A stretch of 63,743 bases of DNA from Bacteroidales bacterium (lineage in GTDB: Bacteria; Bacteroidota; Bacteroidia; Bacteroidales; Prolixibacteraceae): assembly GCA_012719495.1 (NCBI GenBank), contig JAAYAG010000085.1:1-63743 (forward strand), read 5' to 3'. Under the pieces are notes generated by a model, which saw nothing but the letters and a program-made list of their open reading frames with translations, was not told the origin of the DNA and made no database searches. The translations under genes and the position numbers were made by a program. This document shows, in pieces, positions 17,992 to 26,918 of this stretch; the first letter of the stretch is position 1; each line of letters opens with the position of its first letter.

Positions 17992-20424
17992 ATGAAACGG
18001 TTTTATTTTTTCTTTATTATAATAATGCTTTCAGGCATATTGGCTGCGAATGCCCAAACTAGCAACGCTACCATATTTGGCAAGGTAACTGATGAGAACG
18101 GATTGCCTGTTGATATGGTCAATGTAAGCCTGAAAAATTATCCTTTTGGTACTACAACCAATCGTAAGGGTGAATATCTTTTTCGCATTCCTTCGGGGCG
18201 CGAAGTGGCTGTTGTTTTTTCTATGATTGGGTACAACATGGAAGAACGAAAACTTTCGCTGGCCTCTGAAGCTACGTTCGAATTGAACGTGGTTATGAGT
18301 TCTTCCAATCAGGAAATCGATGAGATTGTGATTCAGGAACAACGTCAGACATCAGGAAACATTGTACGTATTAATCCAAAGTCGATCAGCTCTCTACCCG
18401 ATGTGGGGATGGGCAGTGTTGAGGGTGTTTTGCGGACCCTTCCAGGGGTTAGTTCGAGTAACGAGCTTAGTAACCAGTACTCAGTTCGTGGAGGCAACTT
18501 CGATGAAAATCTGGTGTATGTAAATGGCATAGAAGTGTATAGGCCTACCCTGATCCGTGCCGGACAGCAAGAGGGCTTAAGCTTCGTCAATTCAGATATG
18601 GTTTCATCCATTCAATTTTCAGCCGGAGGCTTCGATGCTTCTTATGGAGACAAAATGTCATCGGTTTTGGACATTAAATATAGTCGCCCTACCCAGTTTA
18701 AAGCCAATGTAATGGCTAGTTTAATGGGGGCAAGAGCACATGTCGAGAGCATAAGCGACAACAAGAAGTTTACCTATAACATGGGCGCACGGTATAAATC
18801 GTTCAAATTGTTGTTGGGTTCCCTTGCCGAGAAAGGAGTATATGATCCTTCGTTTATCGATTTTCAGGGGTATTTTACATATTCTCCTTCTCCAAAATTT
18901 GAAATAGGTTTCTTGGGAACAGCTTCGTCAAACAGCTACCGTTTTGTGCCCGAAAAATTGGAACAGACTTTTGGCACTTTTAAAAACCAATTGAAACTTA
19001 CAATTGATTTCGAAGGACAGGAGGTTGACCGGTTTTATACCTATACCGGAGCCTTAAATTTTCTATATAAACCAACGCCTGCAATAAACCTCAATCTTGC
19101 CCTTGCGGCTTTTTCTTCTGACGAACAGGAAACCTATGATATTATCGGGAGCTATCGCTTTAACGAAGTGCAGAATGAAGGAACAGATCAGAGAGATGAC
19201 AGTACAATACTACTTGGATTAGGTTATTATCATGAACATGGTCGTAATTTCCTTAAGGCAAATGTGTTAAGTGTCGATCATTCGGGGTCGTTCAAGAGTG
19301 GGGGAAACGTGCTGTCATGGGGAATGAATGCTAAACAGGAGATTATCTCAGACAGAATGAATGAATGGCAATATCGCGATTCTGCCGGATATTCGCTTCC
19401 TTATTCTGACAAAGAAGTTAAACTTTATTATGCCGAAAATACAGAATATGAACATACAAAGAATAGGTATTCTGCATATTTACAGGATTCTTATTCAACT
19501 CCTTGGGGAAATGGTACATTAATGATTACCGGAGGGGTACGGGCAAATTATTGGGATTTTACCCATAAAGTATTTGTTAGCCCGCGTTTTTCGTGCTCTT
19601 ATAAAGTCGATGGAACGTATGATATTATTTACCGCCTGGCTGCAGGCTCGTATTATCAACCGGCATTTTACCGCGAGTTGAAAAATCTTTATGGTGAAGT
19701 GGCTGATTCAATACAAACCCCTCATTCCTTGCAGGTTGTTGCTGGGGTCGACTACTCGTTTATTGCATGGGAAAGGCCTTTTAAACTTACTGCAGAATCG
19801 TATTATAAATCGCTGAAGAATCTTATTCCATATCAGTACGAAAACGTGCGTATCCGGTACCTTAGCGACCAAATATCTGATGGTTTTGCCTATGGCCTCG
19901 ACGTTAAGGTGAATGGCGAGTTCGTGAGTGGAACCCAATCGTGGGTTAGCGCTTCGCTGATGAAAACCATGGAAGATATTGATGGTGATGTGGATAGCGA
20001 AGGAAACCAAGTGGGGTATATTAGAAGGCCCAACGACCAGCGTTTTAAATTCAGCATGTTTTTTCAGGATTATTTACCCGGGTTGCCCTATTACCAGATG
20101 AACCTGACAGGACATTTTATTACCGGTGTGCCTTTTGGGATGCCCCGTAGCCCACGATATCTGCAAAAAAATCAAGTTCCGGCTTATCGCAGGGTCGATA
20201 TCGGGTTTTTAAGGCTTCTGGTTAGTAATGGCGATAACCTTACCTCGTGGCGTTTTCTCGATAGGTTTAAAGAGTGTAGTGTTGGGATTGAAGTGTATAA
20301 TTTGCTTGATATCAGGAATGTATCTTCGTATTCTTTTATAGCCGATTTCCAGAATATCTATTATGCCGTGGAAAACAGGCTTACTGGCAGGATGTTGAAT
20401 TTTACGGTATCTGCTTCTTTTTAA
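17992..20424 (+). CDS. TonB-dependent outer-membrane receptor with carboxypeptidase-regulatory-like domain
   Basis: About 810 aa. Signal peptide MKRFYFFFIIIMLSGILAAN, cleavage near AQT. Residues 25-110 are a CarboxypepD_reg-like domain (FGKVTDENGLPVDMVNVSL). The plug domain follows (VEGVLRTLPGVSS, then YSVRGGNFDENLVYVNGIEV), then a C-terminal beta-barrel ending in an aromatic residue (FTVSASF). It would import a ligand across the outer membrane using TonB energy. No SusD partner is next to it and it stands alone between divergent and convergent neighbours. The ATG at 17992 replaces the upstream in-frame TTG at 17983, which lies in the -7 element. Ligand unknown. Confidence 0.9.
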   Translation: MKRFYFFFIIIMLSGILAANAQTSNATIFGKVTDENGLPVDMVNVSLKNYPFGTTTNRKGEYLFRIPSGREVAVVFSMIGYNMEERKLSLASEATFELNVVMSSSNQEIDEIVIQEQRQTSGNIVRINPKSISSLPDVGMGSVEGVLRTLPGVSSSNELSNQYSVRGGNFDENLVYVNGIEVYRPTLIRAGQQEGLSFVNSDMVSSIQFSAGGFDASYGDKMSSVLDIKYSRPTQFKANVMASLMGARAHVESISDNKKFTYNMGARYKSFKLLLGSLAEKGVYDPSFIDFQGYFTYSPSPKFEIGFLGTASSNSYRFVPEKLEQTFGTFKNQLKLTIDFEGQEVDRFYTYTGALNFLYKPTPAINLNLALAAFSSDEQETYDIIGSYRFNEVQNEGTDQRDDSTILLGLGYYHEHGRNFLKANVLSVDHSGSFKSGGNVLSWGMNAKQEIISDRMNEWQYRDSAGYSLPYSDKEVKLYYAENTEYEHTKNRYSAYLQDSYSTPWGNGTLMITGGVRANYWDFTHKVFVSPRFSCSYKVDGTYDIIYRLAAGSYYQPAFYRELKNLYGEVADSIQTPHSLQVVAGVDYSFIAWERPFKLTAESYYKSLKNLIPYQYENVRIRYLSDQISDGFAYGLDVKVNGEFVSGTQSWVSASLMKTMEDIDGDVDSEGNQVGYIRRPNDQRFKFSMFFQDYLPGLPYYQMNLTGHFITGVPFGMPRSPRYLQKNQVPAYRRVDIGFLRLLVSNGDNLTSWRFLDRFKECSVGIEVYNLLDIRNVSSYSFIADFQNIYYAVENRLTGRMLNFTVSASF

Positions 20425-20467
20425 GATTCCAGTAATTTGGCTTTACATCTAAAGTCAGCGTTTTAGA

Positions 20468-21112
20468 TTAGTATTGCTGAATGGTTTCCGAGGCTATGGT
20501 AAAAATGCCGGCATCGTCTTTTTCTGCCATCGCAATCATGCAACGGGCTATTTTTGTAGCACTTACAGCTCTTGATTTTCGAAGACTCCCAATCATCAGC
20601 GGAGCGAAAAGAGTATACAGCATGATCCCAATTTTTTCAGCTATTCTGGTTTCTTGTCTTTTGCCTAAAATTAGTGATGGACGCATGATATAGATGCTGC
20701 GGTTGCCTGTTTTTTTCACCGATTCTTCCATTTCCCCTTTGGTTTTCATGTAGAAGAATGCTGAGCGGGCATTGGCACCTTGTGAGCTTACTACCAGGAA
20801 TTTGCCACCTTGTAATGCACTCAGCTGAGCCAGTTTTACTACATATTCGTAATCAACTTTATATTGTCCGGCTTTCCCTGCTTTTCCGCGTGTAGTGCCC
20901 AAGGCACAGTATACAACATCGATAGGGCAGGGTAGGCTAAGGCTCTCGAGAGTGTCGAAAGAACTTACGATTACTTCCGTTTTTGGATATTGTACTGGTA
21001 ACTTACGTCTGGAGAGTACTATGATCTTTTCATACCGTTTGTCCTCTGAAAGCTGTTTAAGAAGTTCTCCTCCAACAAGTCCTGTGGCTCCAGCAATCAA
21101 TGCTGTTTTCAT
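20468..21112 (-). CDS. NAD(P)-binding Rossmann protein, atypical SDR (HTATIP2-like)
   Basis: 214 aa with an N-terminal dinucleotide-binding motif, ALIAGATGLVGGELLKQL, followed by IIVLSRRKLP. Further conserved parts are VYCALGTTRGKAG, FLVVSSQGANARSAFFYMKT (Ser-Tyr-Lys-like region) and YIMRPSLILGKR, all typical of small atypical short-chain dehydrogenases such as the YbjT/HTATIP2 group. The substrate is unknown. It starts 15 bp after the batE stop on the same strand, so it could be cotranscribed at the end of the bat operon, and is convergent with the TonB receptor gene. Confidence 0.75.
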   Translation of the reverse strand: MKTALIAGATGLVGGELLKQLSEDKRYEKIIVLSRRKLPVQYPKTEVIVSSFDTLESLSLPCPIDVVYCALGTTRGKAGKAGQYKVDYEYVVKLAQLSALQGGKFLVVSSQGANARSAFFYMKTKGEMEESVKKTGNRSIYIMRPSLILGKRQETRIAEKIGIMLYTLFAPLMIGSLRKSRAVSATKIARCMIAMAEKDDAGIFTIASETIQQY

Positions 21113-21127
21113 GCGCGATGGATATTA

Positions 21128-21880
21128 TTATATTTTTTCAAGTACTGTTTTCTGCACCCAGCCGCTATTGCCATCAGCAAGGCGGATATTGTACCAACTG
21201 CCCACTTCGTCTTTTATCTGCACTTTTAGTCCTTCGTGTATAACAAAAAGATCGGTTCCGCTATTGTCGGGCGAAGATTTTACCGTAACTGTCGAAGAAA
21301 AAACAATTGCAGCATTGTGTTTGGTGAGTTTTGCTTTTTGTTTGCCCGCGAAAATCATCGACAGGATGCAAAGCGAAAACAACACGACTGCCGTAGTTGA
21401 GCTGATTTGACGAAACAACGGGTTTTTCGAGAAAAGATAAATTCCAAGTCCCGATAATGCCATAATAAGCACTATTATACTAAACCATGCCCATCCGTTC
21501 GAGCTGAACAGGTTAACAATGCCTTGTCCCCATTTAATAAAAAATGGTTGTGGAAGTGCCTCAATTTTATCGACAACAAATTGATTTACCAGATCAATAT
21601 TGAATTGAATATCTTCATCGTTTGGGGCTAGCAGTTTTGCCCGTTCATAATAAAGAATGGCCTTTGTCAATTCGCCGTTTTTATAACAAGCATTTCCAAG
21701 GTTGAAATATAATTGAGCAGATTCATAACCTTGATTAATGATTGATTCATAGTTTTTTACTGCTTTGTCAAATTCGTTTGCAGCATAATAATTGTTTGCT
21801 TCTTTAAAGAGGTTCAAGGGCTGGGCATTTGCTCCCAAAAACCCGCTAATGAGCAGTATTGTGATGAATATTCGTTTCAT
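21128..21880 (-). CDS. batE: BatE: TPR protein with C-terminal SH3-like domain
   Basis: 250 aa. Signal peptide MKRIFITILLISGFLGANA. Two TPRs at residues 25-95 (FKEANNYYAANEFDKAVKNY; AQLYFNLGNACYKNGELTKA), two membrane spans near 130-190 (WAWFSIIVLIMALSGLGIYL; TTAVVLFSLCILSMIFAG), and a C-terminal SH3-like domain (WYNIRLADGNSGWVQKTVLE). This is the architecture of the last gene of the Bacteroides aerotolerance operon. It begins 2 bp after the batD stop. The Bat proteins are thought to form an inner-membrane and periplasmic complex; the molecular activity is not established. Confidence 0.88.
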   Translation of the reverse strand: MKRIFITILLISGFLGANAQPLNLFKEANNYYAANEFDKAVKNYESIINQGYESAQLYFNLGNACYKNGELTKAILYYERAKLLAPNDEDIQFNIDLVNQFVVDKIEALPQPFFIKWGQGIVNLFSSNGWAWFSIIVLIMALSGLGIYLFSKNPLFRQISSTTAVVLFSLCILSMIFAGKQKAKLTKHNAAIVFSSTVTVKSSPDNSGTDLFVIHEGLKVQIKDEVGSWYNIRLADGNSGWVQKTVLEKI

Positions 21881-21882
21881 AA

Positions 21883-23712
21883 TTATGCTTTTTTGCGTAT
21901 TTGTTTTTCAAAATTCGAAATCAGCATTTCTGCTTCTCCGAATAAATCTGAAATTGATTCATTCACTGCGGTAGGAGCAAACCTTGCCATTTCGCAGATA
22001 TCGATAATGCGGACGAATTCGGAAATAGTGTTCTCTTCTACCGAATATTTGCTTAATGTAGCTTGTGCATTGTCGCGGTTGAGTTCTGATAATGGTAGCG
22101 TGAGTTTGTCGCTCAAATACCCCCATAGGGCACGAGACAGGGCCTCGAAAAACTCGTCGCGCTGATTGTTTTTCAAACACAACGAAGCTGCATTCAGGTG
22201 TTTGCGGGCAAGTTTGCTTGCTTGCCGGTTACGCACAAGGGCAAGGTTCGAATTTTCTGTAATCCTTTTTTTCTGGAAGAAAAAGAAGAAAGCAAAGGCC
22301 AACAAGACAGCTATTACAGAAAAATAGTAATTGAAAGTGCCGAAAAACAGACGGTTTCGGGTTTTTAGACTTGGGTTTTCAGTTTTAATGTACCTGATAT
22401 CTTTCCCGATATATTTTACATCTTGTTTCGAAATAGAGCTTACAACAGTGGTCGATTGGTCGTCGGAGCCTTTTTCAACGTTGATATTTAACTCATTAGT
22501 TGATAAAGTTTTGTAACTTTGAGAAGAAGGGTCAAAGTATACAAAATTCTCGGCGGGTATTGTGAATTTTCCAGCGTAACGGGGAATGAAAACCTGTTCG
22601 AAAGTAGTCGATCCATTGATTCCCGATTGTGAAGCGTTGTAATCGTAACTGGTTTTTGGATCGTACACTTCAAAGTCGGGTGGAAAACTGAACGACGGTG
22701 CTGCTATATGTTTCAGGTTTCCTGTACCGCTGATTTTTGTTTTTATGGTGATTGCTTCGTTCGACTTGATATCGGTTTTGTCGACTGATGAACTAAGACT
22801 GAATTTGCCAACAGCACCCTTGAAACCTGCAGGTGCTGAGGGTAGTTCCTTTACATTGATGCTGATTCGGTTGGTTTTTACAGGTACTCTTACATTCTGG
22901 TACGAACCAAAGAAATCGTCGAACAAGCTTTGTGGTGATACGCGTTGTTGAACATTAAAGACCATTTCGGCGGGTTCAATGTATAGGGTACCTGTTTGTT
23001 GAGGAACCAATATTTTTTTCTGAAGGGTGTACACGTTATAGATGATTCCGTCGACTGCTTCGCGGGTTTGTGTCTGTTCTGCCGATGGAATTTCAATGTC
23101 TTCGGCCCAAAACCCTTCGAACGATGGTATGGTTTGATCGGCTACAGAAAGGCTGACGCGGCTATAGAGTTTCAGCGCTACCAATATCATTTCGCCCTTA
23201 TACACGTTGCGTTTGTCTACTTCGTATTGCATGAAAAGGTTATCGCGCGAAACAGTTCCTGTTTTAGCTTGACCATTGTTGGCTTGCCCGGCTGCTGAAT
23301 TTCCTTGTTGTGATTGTGTGGTGGCTTGTTGTCGGCCTTTAATAACTTTGATCGTTACCTGATTCGATTGGTAAGTCTCCCGTTTCGATTTAACACTTGC
23401 CGGTGGAATAGTGAATGTTCCTTCGCTCTGAGCCCGAAGAATATAGGTATAACTAAAGTTGACCGATTGGCTCATTTTCCCGTTGATAACACTGTAACTG
23501 CGGCTCTGTGAAATACTTGGCCCCATGAGTATGTCGAAATTTGGCAAATCGGGCATCCGCAAATCTTCGCCTTCGGCATTGAGTGAAAGAGTGAGGCTAA
23601 ATTGTTCGCCTGCCGAAACCATATCTGGTGCCGACATGGTAAAACGAACCTCTTCGGCCATGGAGGTCAGGCCAAGGAAGAGCATAATTATAAACACTAT
23701 CTTTCGGTTCAT
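21883..23712 (-). CDS. batD: BatD: oxygen-tolerance family membrane protein
   Basis: 609 aa. Signal peptide (MNRKIVFIIMLFLGLTSMAE), then a long region of repeated immunoglobulin-like segments typical of the BatD family (EQFSLTLSLNAEGEDLRMPD; SVNFSYTYILRAQSEGTFTI; VDKTDIKSNEAITIKTKISG), one membrane span near residue 465 (YYFSVIAVLLAFAFFFFF) and a cytoplasmic helical tail. It lies between batC and batE on the same strand. BatD is predicted to expose a large periplasmic domain as part of the Bat complex that supports aerotolerance. Confidence 0.9.
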   Translation of the reverse strand: MNRKIVFIIMLFLGLTSMAEEVRFTMSAPDMVSAGEQFSLTLSLNAEGEDLRMPDLPNFDILMGPSISQSRSYSVINGKMSQSVNFSYTYILRAQSEGTFTIPPASVKSKRETYQSNQVTIKVIKGRQQATTQSQQGNSAAGQANNGQAKTGTVSRDNLFMQYEVDKRNVYKGEMILVALKLYSRVSLSVADQTIPSFEGFWAEDIEIPSAEQTQTREAVDGIIYNVYTLQKKILVPQQTGTLYIEPAEMVFNVQQRVSPQSLFDDFFGSYQNVRVPVKTNRISINVKELPSAPAGFKGAVGKFSLSSSVDKTDIKSNEAITIKTKISGTGNLKHIAAPSFSFPPDFEVYDPKTSYDYNASQSGINGSTTFEQVFIPRYAGKFTIPAENFVYFDPSSQSYKTLSTNELNINVEKGSDDQSTTVVSSISKQDVKYIGKDIRYIKTENPSLKTRNRLFFGTFNYYFSVIAVLLAFAFFFFFQKKRITENSNLALVRNRQASKLARKHLNAASLCLKNNQRDEFFEALSRALWGYLSDKLTLPLSELNRDNAQATLSKYSVEENTISEFVRIIDICEMARFAPTAVNESISDLFGEAEMLISNFEKQIRKKA

Positions 23713-23819
23713 CGTTGTTATGTTTTTGCTTGTCAGCTTTATATTGTCATTTTCTAAAAGTGCGTAAAGGTATTATAAATTCTGGTTTTAAGCACCTGTT
23801 TTTTATTGTTGTTAGACTG

Positions 23820-24659
23820 TTACCAGTCTTGGTCGGGCCGGCTCGACTGAGCTTTTTGCGCTTCAGCTTTCTTAACTTTTTCTTGGGTTTTTGATTCGTC
23901 GTTCTGAAGCGCTTTCAGCAATTGCTCGGCATTTTGTTTCGATATTTTTGATTGCTGTTGTTGTTGCTGCTGATCTTTATTTTGGTTTTGATCCTTGTTT
24001 TGGTCCTTGTTTTGGTCCTTGTTTTGGTCCTTATTCTGGTCTTTATTCTGATCTTTATTCTGATCCTTATTCTGGTCTTTGTTCTGATCCTTGTTCTGAT
24101 CCTTATCTTGTTGTTGTTGCTGCTGCTGTTGTTGTTGTTGTTTCATCCTGCGGGCAAATTCCAGATTGTATTTGGCTTCAACATCGTTAGGATTTTGGCG
24201 TAGGGCATTTTTGTAGGCATCAATGCTTTCATCAAATTTTTGTTGGGCCAGCATCGAATTCCCGTAATTGAACCAATTCTTTCCTTTTTCCTCTTTGTTG
24301 TTTCCGCCTTCTATCACTTGCTGGTATTGCGATGCTGCTTCGGCCATTTTGTTCTGTTTAAAAAGGGCATTCCCAATATTAAACTGCGACTTGTAGTCGC
24401 CGGGTTTTTTGGCCAGGGCTTTTCTATAAGCAATTTCTGCATTAGAGAATCCTACCGAGTCGATGTGGGTTGAGTCGCTATTGGCCACTGCTTTTTCGTA
24501 GTGCTTGTTCCCCTGTCTGATGAATTTGCGTTCTTTCTGCCCATAAACCGACATTGAGCTTACCAACAATAGAAGCACAATGGTCGTAAATCCCCAATTA
24601 CCAATTTTTATGTTTGGTTTGTTTTTTGTTTCTATGGTATGCAAATAGTTACGTTTCAT
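23820..24659 (-). CDS. batC: BatC: TPR protein with low-complexity Gln and DQNK-repeat tail
   Basis: 279 aa. An uncleaved or late signal sequence lies near residues 22-42 (WGFTTIVLLLLVSSMSVYG). Three TPR-like units cover about residues 45-165 (KSQFNIGNALFKQNKMAEAA; GKNWFNYGNSMLAQQKFDES; DVEAKYNLEFARRMKQ). The tail is unusual: a run of about 11 Gln, roughly nine tandem DQNK tetrapeptides, another Gln run, then a charged helix. Position between batB and batD and the TPRs identify it as BatC. The tail probably acts as a flexible linker, and its tandem DNA repeat could change length by slippage. Confidence 0.85.
   Translation of the reverse strand: MKRNYLHTIETKNKPNIKIGNWGFTTIVLLLLVSSMSVYGQKERKFIRQGNKHYEKAVANSDSTHIDSVGFSNAEIAYRKALAKKPGDYKSQFNIGNALFKQNKMAEAASQYQQVIEGGNNKEEKGKNWFNYGNSMLAQQKFDESIDAYKNALRQNPNDVEAKYNLEFARRMKQQQQQQQQQQQDKDQNKDQNKDQNKDQNKDQNKDQNKDQNKDQNKDQNKDQNQNKDQQQQQQQSKISKQNAEQLLKALQNDESKTQEKVKKAEAQKAQSSRPDQDW
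23955..24145 (-). repeat. 12-bp coding tandem repeat and CAG/CAA tracts in batC
   Basis: About nine imperfect copies of a 12-base unit (GAYCARAAYAAR-type on the coding strand) encode Asp-Gln-Asn-Lys, flanked by CAA/CAG runs encoding poly-Gln. Because the unit is a multiple of three, gain or loss of copies keeps the frame. It is not CRISPR-like, as there are no spacers. Confidence 0.85.
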
Positions 24660-24740
24660 AATTTCTCTTTTATATTCCGATAGCCTCCGTTTTCTGCTCT
24701 TTGTATTGTCTTTTTATAGTTTTAAGTCGACGTGTTTTCG

Positions 24741-25793
24741 TTATTTCTCTTCTTTGCCCCTAATTAGTTGGAGAATATTCTTGAAAAGATTGTTTTTTCT
24801 TTCCAATACAAAAAATTCAATCAGTAAAAGGGCAAAAGCTACCACAATGAAATAGAAAAACTGATCGTTGTAATCGGAATAGATTCTCGACTCGAGTTCT
24901 GATTTTTCCATTTTGTTAATCTCATCGAATATGTTGTTGATGCCGATTTCGGTGTTGTTTGCACGGATGTATTTCCCGTTTCCGGCAGCAGCAATTTGTT
25001 CCAGCATATTTTCATCGAGCCGGGTAACTACAACCTGTCCGCTTTTGTCGCGCTTGAAATCTTTCTGTCCGTAGGCATTATAAATTGGTATTGGTCCGCC
25101 TTGCGGAAGTCCCATGCCGATAGTATGTACTGTTATTTTGGCTTCTGCGGCTTGCTTTGCCATTTCTATGGCGTCGTCTTCGTGGTTTTCACCATCGGTA
25201 ATAACAATGATAGCTTTGCTGGTTTCTTCGCTTGGAGTAAAGCTGCTCATTGCCAGGTTTATGGCATCGCCAATGGCTGTTCCCTGTACAGGTACCACTT
25301 CTGTATTAATGGCATTCAGGAACATTTTGGTCGATGCATAATCGGTAGTAATGGGTATTTGTGTATATGCTTTTCCTGCAAAAACTACCAATCCAATTTT
25401 GTCATTGCTCAACCGTTCTGTAAGTCGTGATATAGCCATTTTGGCTTTCTCGAGGCGGTTGGGCTGTATGTCTTCGGCCAGCATGCTGTTCGACACATCG
25501 AGGGCTATGATCAATTCTATGCCTTTTCGGTTTATCTTTTGAAGCTTTGCTCCAAACTGCGGACGAGCCAGCCCTGTGATAAGGAACGCAAGGGCAAGCA
25601 TTACTATGGCAAATTTCCATATTGGGCGGCTACCCGAAGCACCTGGCATCAGTGGCGCAAGGATTTCGGGGTTCCCAAATTCCCGAAGGGCTTTATTGCG
25701 TTGTATCCTGAAATATATGAATAACGCAACCAGTGCTGGAATTAACAACAGTGCGTATAAATAACCCGGACTTCCAAATCTAAACATTTCCAT
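24741..25793 (-). CDS. batB: BatB: von Willebrand A domain membrane protein
   Basis: 350 aa. Two N-terminal membrane spans (LYALLLIPALVALFIYF; WKFAIVMLALAFLITGLA), a VWA domain over about residues 90-290 with the metal-binding MIDAS sequence ALDVSNSMLAEDIQP, a second site AIGDAINLA and IIVITDGENHEDDA, and a C-terminal span (FFYFIVVAFALLLIEFFVL). It sits downstream of batA with a 123-bp gap that contains a small perfect hairpin. Together with BatA it forms the paired VWA components of the Bat system, which MoxR-type ATPases typically accompany. Confidence 0.9.
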   Translation of the reverse strand: MEMFRFGSPGYLYALLLIPALVALFIYFRIQRNKALREFGNPEILAPLMPGASGSRPIWKFAIVMLALAFLITGLARPQFGAKLQKINRKGIELIIALDVSNSMLAEDIQPNRLEKAKMAISRLTERLSNDKIGLVVFAGKAYTQIPITTDYASTKMFLNAINTEVVPVQGTAIGDAINLAMSSFTPSEETSKAIIVITDGENHEDDAIEMAKQAAEAKITVHTIGMGLPQGGPIPIYNAYGQKDFKRDKSGQVVVTRLDENMLEQIAAAGNGKYIRANNTEIGINNIFDEINKMEKSELESRIYSDYNDQFFYFIVVAFALLLIEFFVLERKNNLFKNILQLIRGKEEK

Positions 25794-25812
25794 ATTTTGA
25801 GCTTCTCCTAAG

Positions 25813-25827
25813 CCCTCATAATGAGGG
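25813..25827. repeat. Intercistronic hairpin between batA and batB
   Basis: CCCTCAT, one base, then ATGAGGG: a perfect 7-bp inverted repeat inside the only sizeable gap of the bat core. It lacks a T-run on the minus strand, so RNA processing or differential stability is likelier than termination. Confidence 0.4.
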
Positions 25828-25916
25828 TAATTATTCCTGAAATTTTGTTTTTTTCAATTGAAATACTTCATTTGCCTGCAATATTTCCATTGTCATTAAG
25901 AAATTTGCAATAGGTA

Positions 25917-26909
25917 CTACGGTATGTTTCTGAATACCGACATTTTAAGCAATATGCCAGCTACAAGCAACAACATGGCTGTTAGTGCATATTTCTGGAA
26001 TTCTTCTTGTTTCTTGCTGAATTCCTTTACTTCGATCTTCGATTTTTCGAGGGCATCAATTTCTTCGTAAATCATTTTCAATTTATCGTTGCTTGTTGCC
26101 CTGAAATATTTTCCACCGGTAATATCGGCAATGCTTTGCAGCGATTCTTCATCAATTTTTACTTGTACGTCTTGAATGCGCACTCCAAATGGGGTTTGCA
26201 TCGGGTAAGGGGCAGTACCAATTGTTCCAACTCCAATGGTGTATACCCTGACACCGTAAGTCTTTGCAATTTCGGCTGCGGTAAGCGGAGGAATTTCTCC
26301 CCGGTTATTTTCACCGTCGGTGAGCAATATAACAACCTTGCTTATGGCTTTACTTTCTTTTAAGCGGCTAACGGCAGTAGCCAATCCGTTACCTATTGCA
26401 GTACCATCTTCAAGAACTCCAGTTTCGGTGTTACGCAACAGGTTGATTACTACTGGATGGTCGGTAGTGATAGGGCATTGAGTGAACGATTCGCCACTAA
26501 ATACAACCAACCCAATTCGGTCGTATGGTCTGCCAGCAATGAATTGTGTGGCCACTTCCTTGGCTGCTTCCAGACGATCGGGCTTCAAATCGCGGGCTAA
26601 CATACTGGTCGATACGTCGATTGTCATCACAATGTCGATCCCTTCTGTTTGCACGTTCTCCCAATTTTCTGATGATTGCGGCCTTGCCAAAACAACAATG
26701 AGCAGCGACAATACACCGAGGGTAATTGCGAAAAGAAGGTGTCTCAGGTAATGCTTCCAGGTAAGTGGAAGGTGTTCCAGATTTCGTGTCGACGAAACCT
26801 GAAGGCTGGCATGTAGTTTTTTCTGGCGGAAAACATACCAAGCAATAACGGGTATCAGCGCCAGAAAAAGATAAAACATTTGCGGGTTTGCAAAACTATA
26901 CTTGTCCAT
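25917..26909 (-). CDS. batA: BatA: von Willebrand A domain membrane protein
   Basis: 330 aa, same plan as BatB: N-terminal spans (FYLFLALIPVIAWYVF; LLFAITLGVLSLLIVVLA), a VWA domain with MIDAS MTIDVSTSMLARDLKP, TAIGNGLATA and VILLTDGENNRGE, and a C-terminal span (ALTAMLLLVAGILLKMSVF). It starts 9 bp after the stop of the upstream membrane protein gene, so the two are cotranscribed. The Bat system is linked to aerotolerance in Bacteroides; how the VWA domains act is unresolved. Confidence 0.9.
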   Translation of the reverse strand: MDKYSFANPQMFYLFLALIPVIAWYVFRQKKLHASLQVSSTRNLEHLPLTWKHYLRHLLFAITLGVLSLLIVVLARPQSSENWENVQTEGIDIVMTIDVSTSMLARDLKPDRLEAAKEVATQFIAGRPYDRIGLVVFSGESFTQCPITTDHPVVINLLRNTETGVLEDGTAIGNGLATAVSRLKESKAISKVVILLTDGENNRGEIPPLTAAEIAKTYGVRVYTIGVGTIGTAPYPMQTPFGVRIQDVQVKIDEESLQSIADITGGKYFRATSNDKLKMIYEEIDALEKSKIEVKEFSKKQEEFQKYALTAMLLLVAGILLKMSVFRNIP

Positions 26910-26918
26910 CGTTCTTCT

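Noticed and set aside
23955-24145. Possible CRISPR array
   Set aside because: The 12-bp units are contiguous, with no unique spacers, and encode an in-frame repeat in batC.
23891-24203. Hydrophobic plus-strand frames over the batC repeat
   Set aside because: They are mirror translations of the CAA/CAG and DQNK repeat, giving runs of Leu and Val without any start context.
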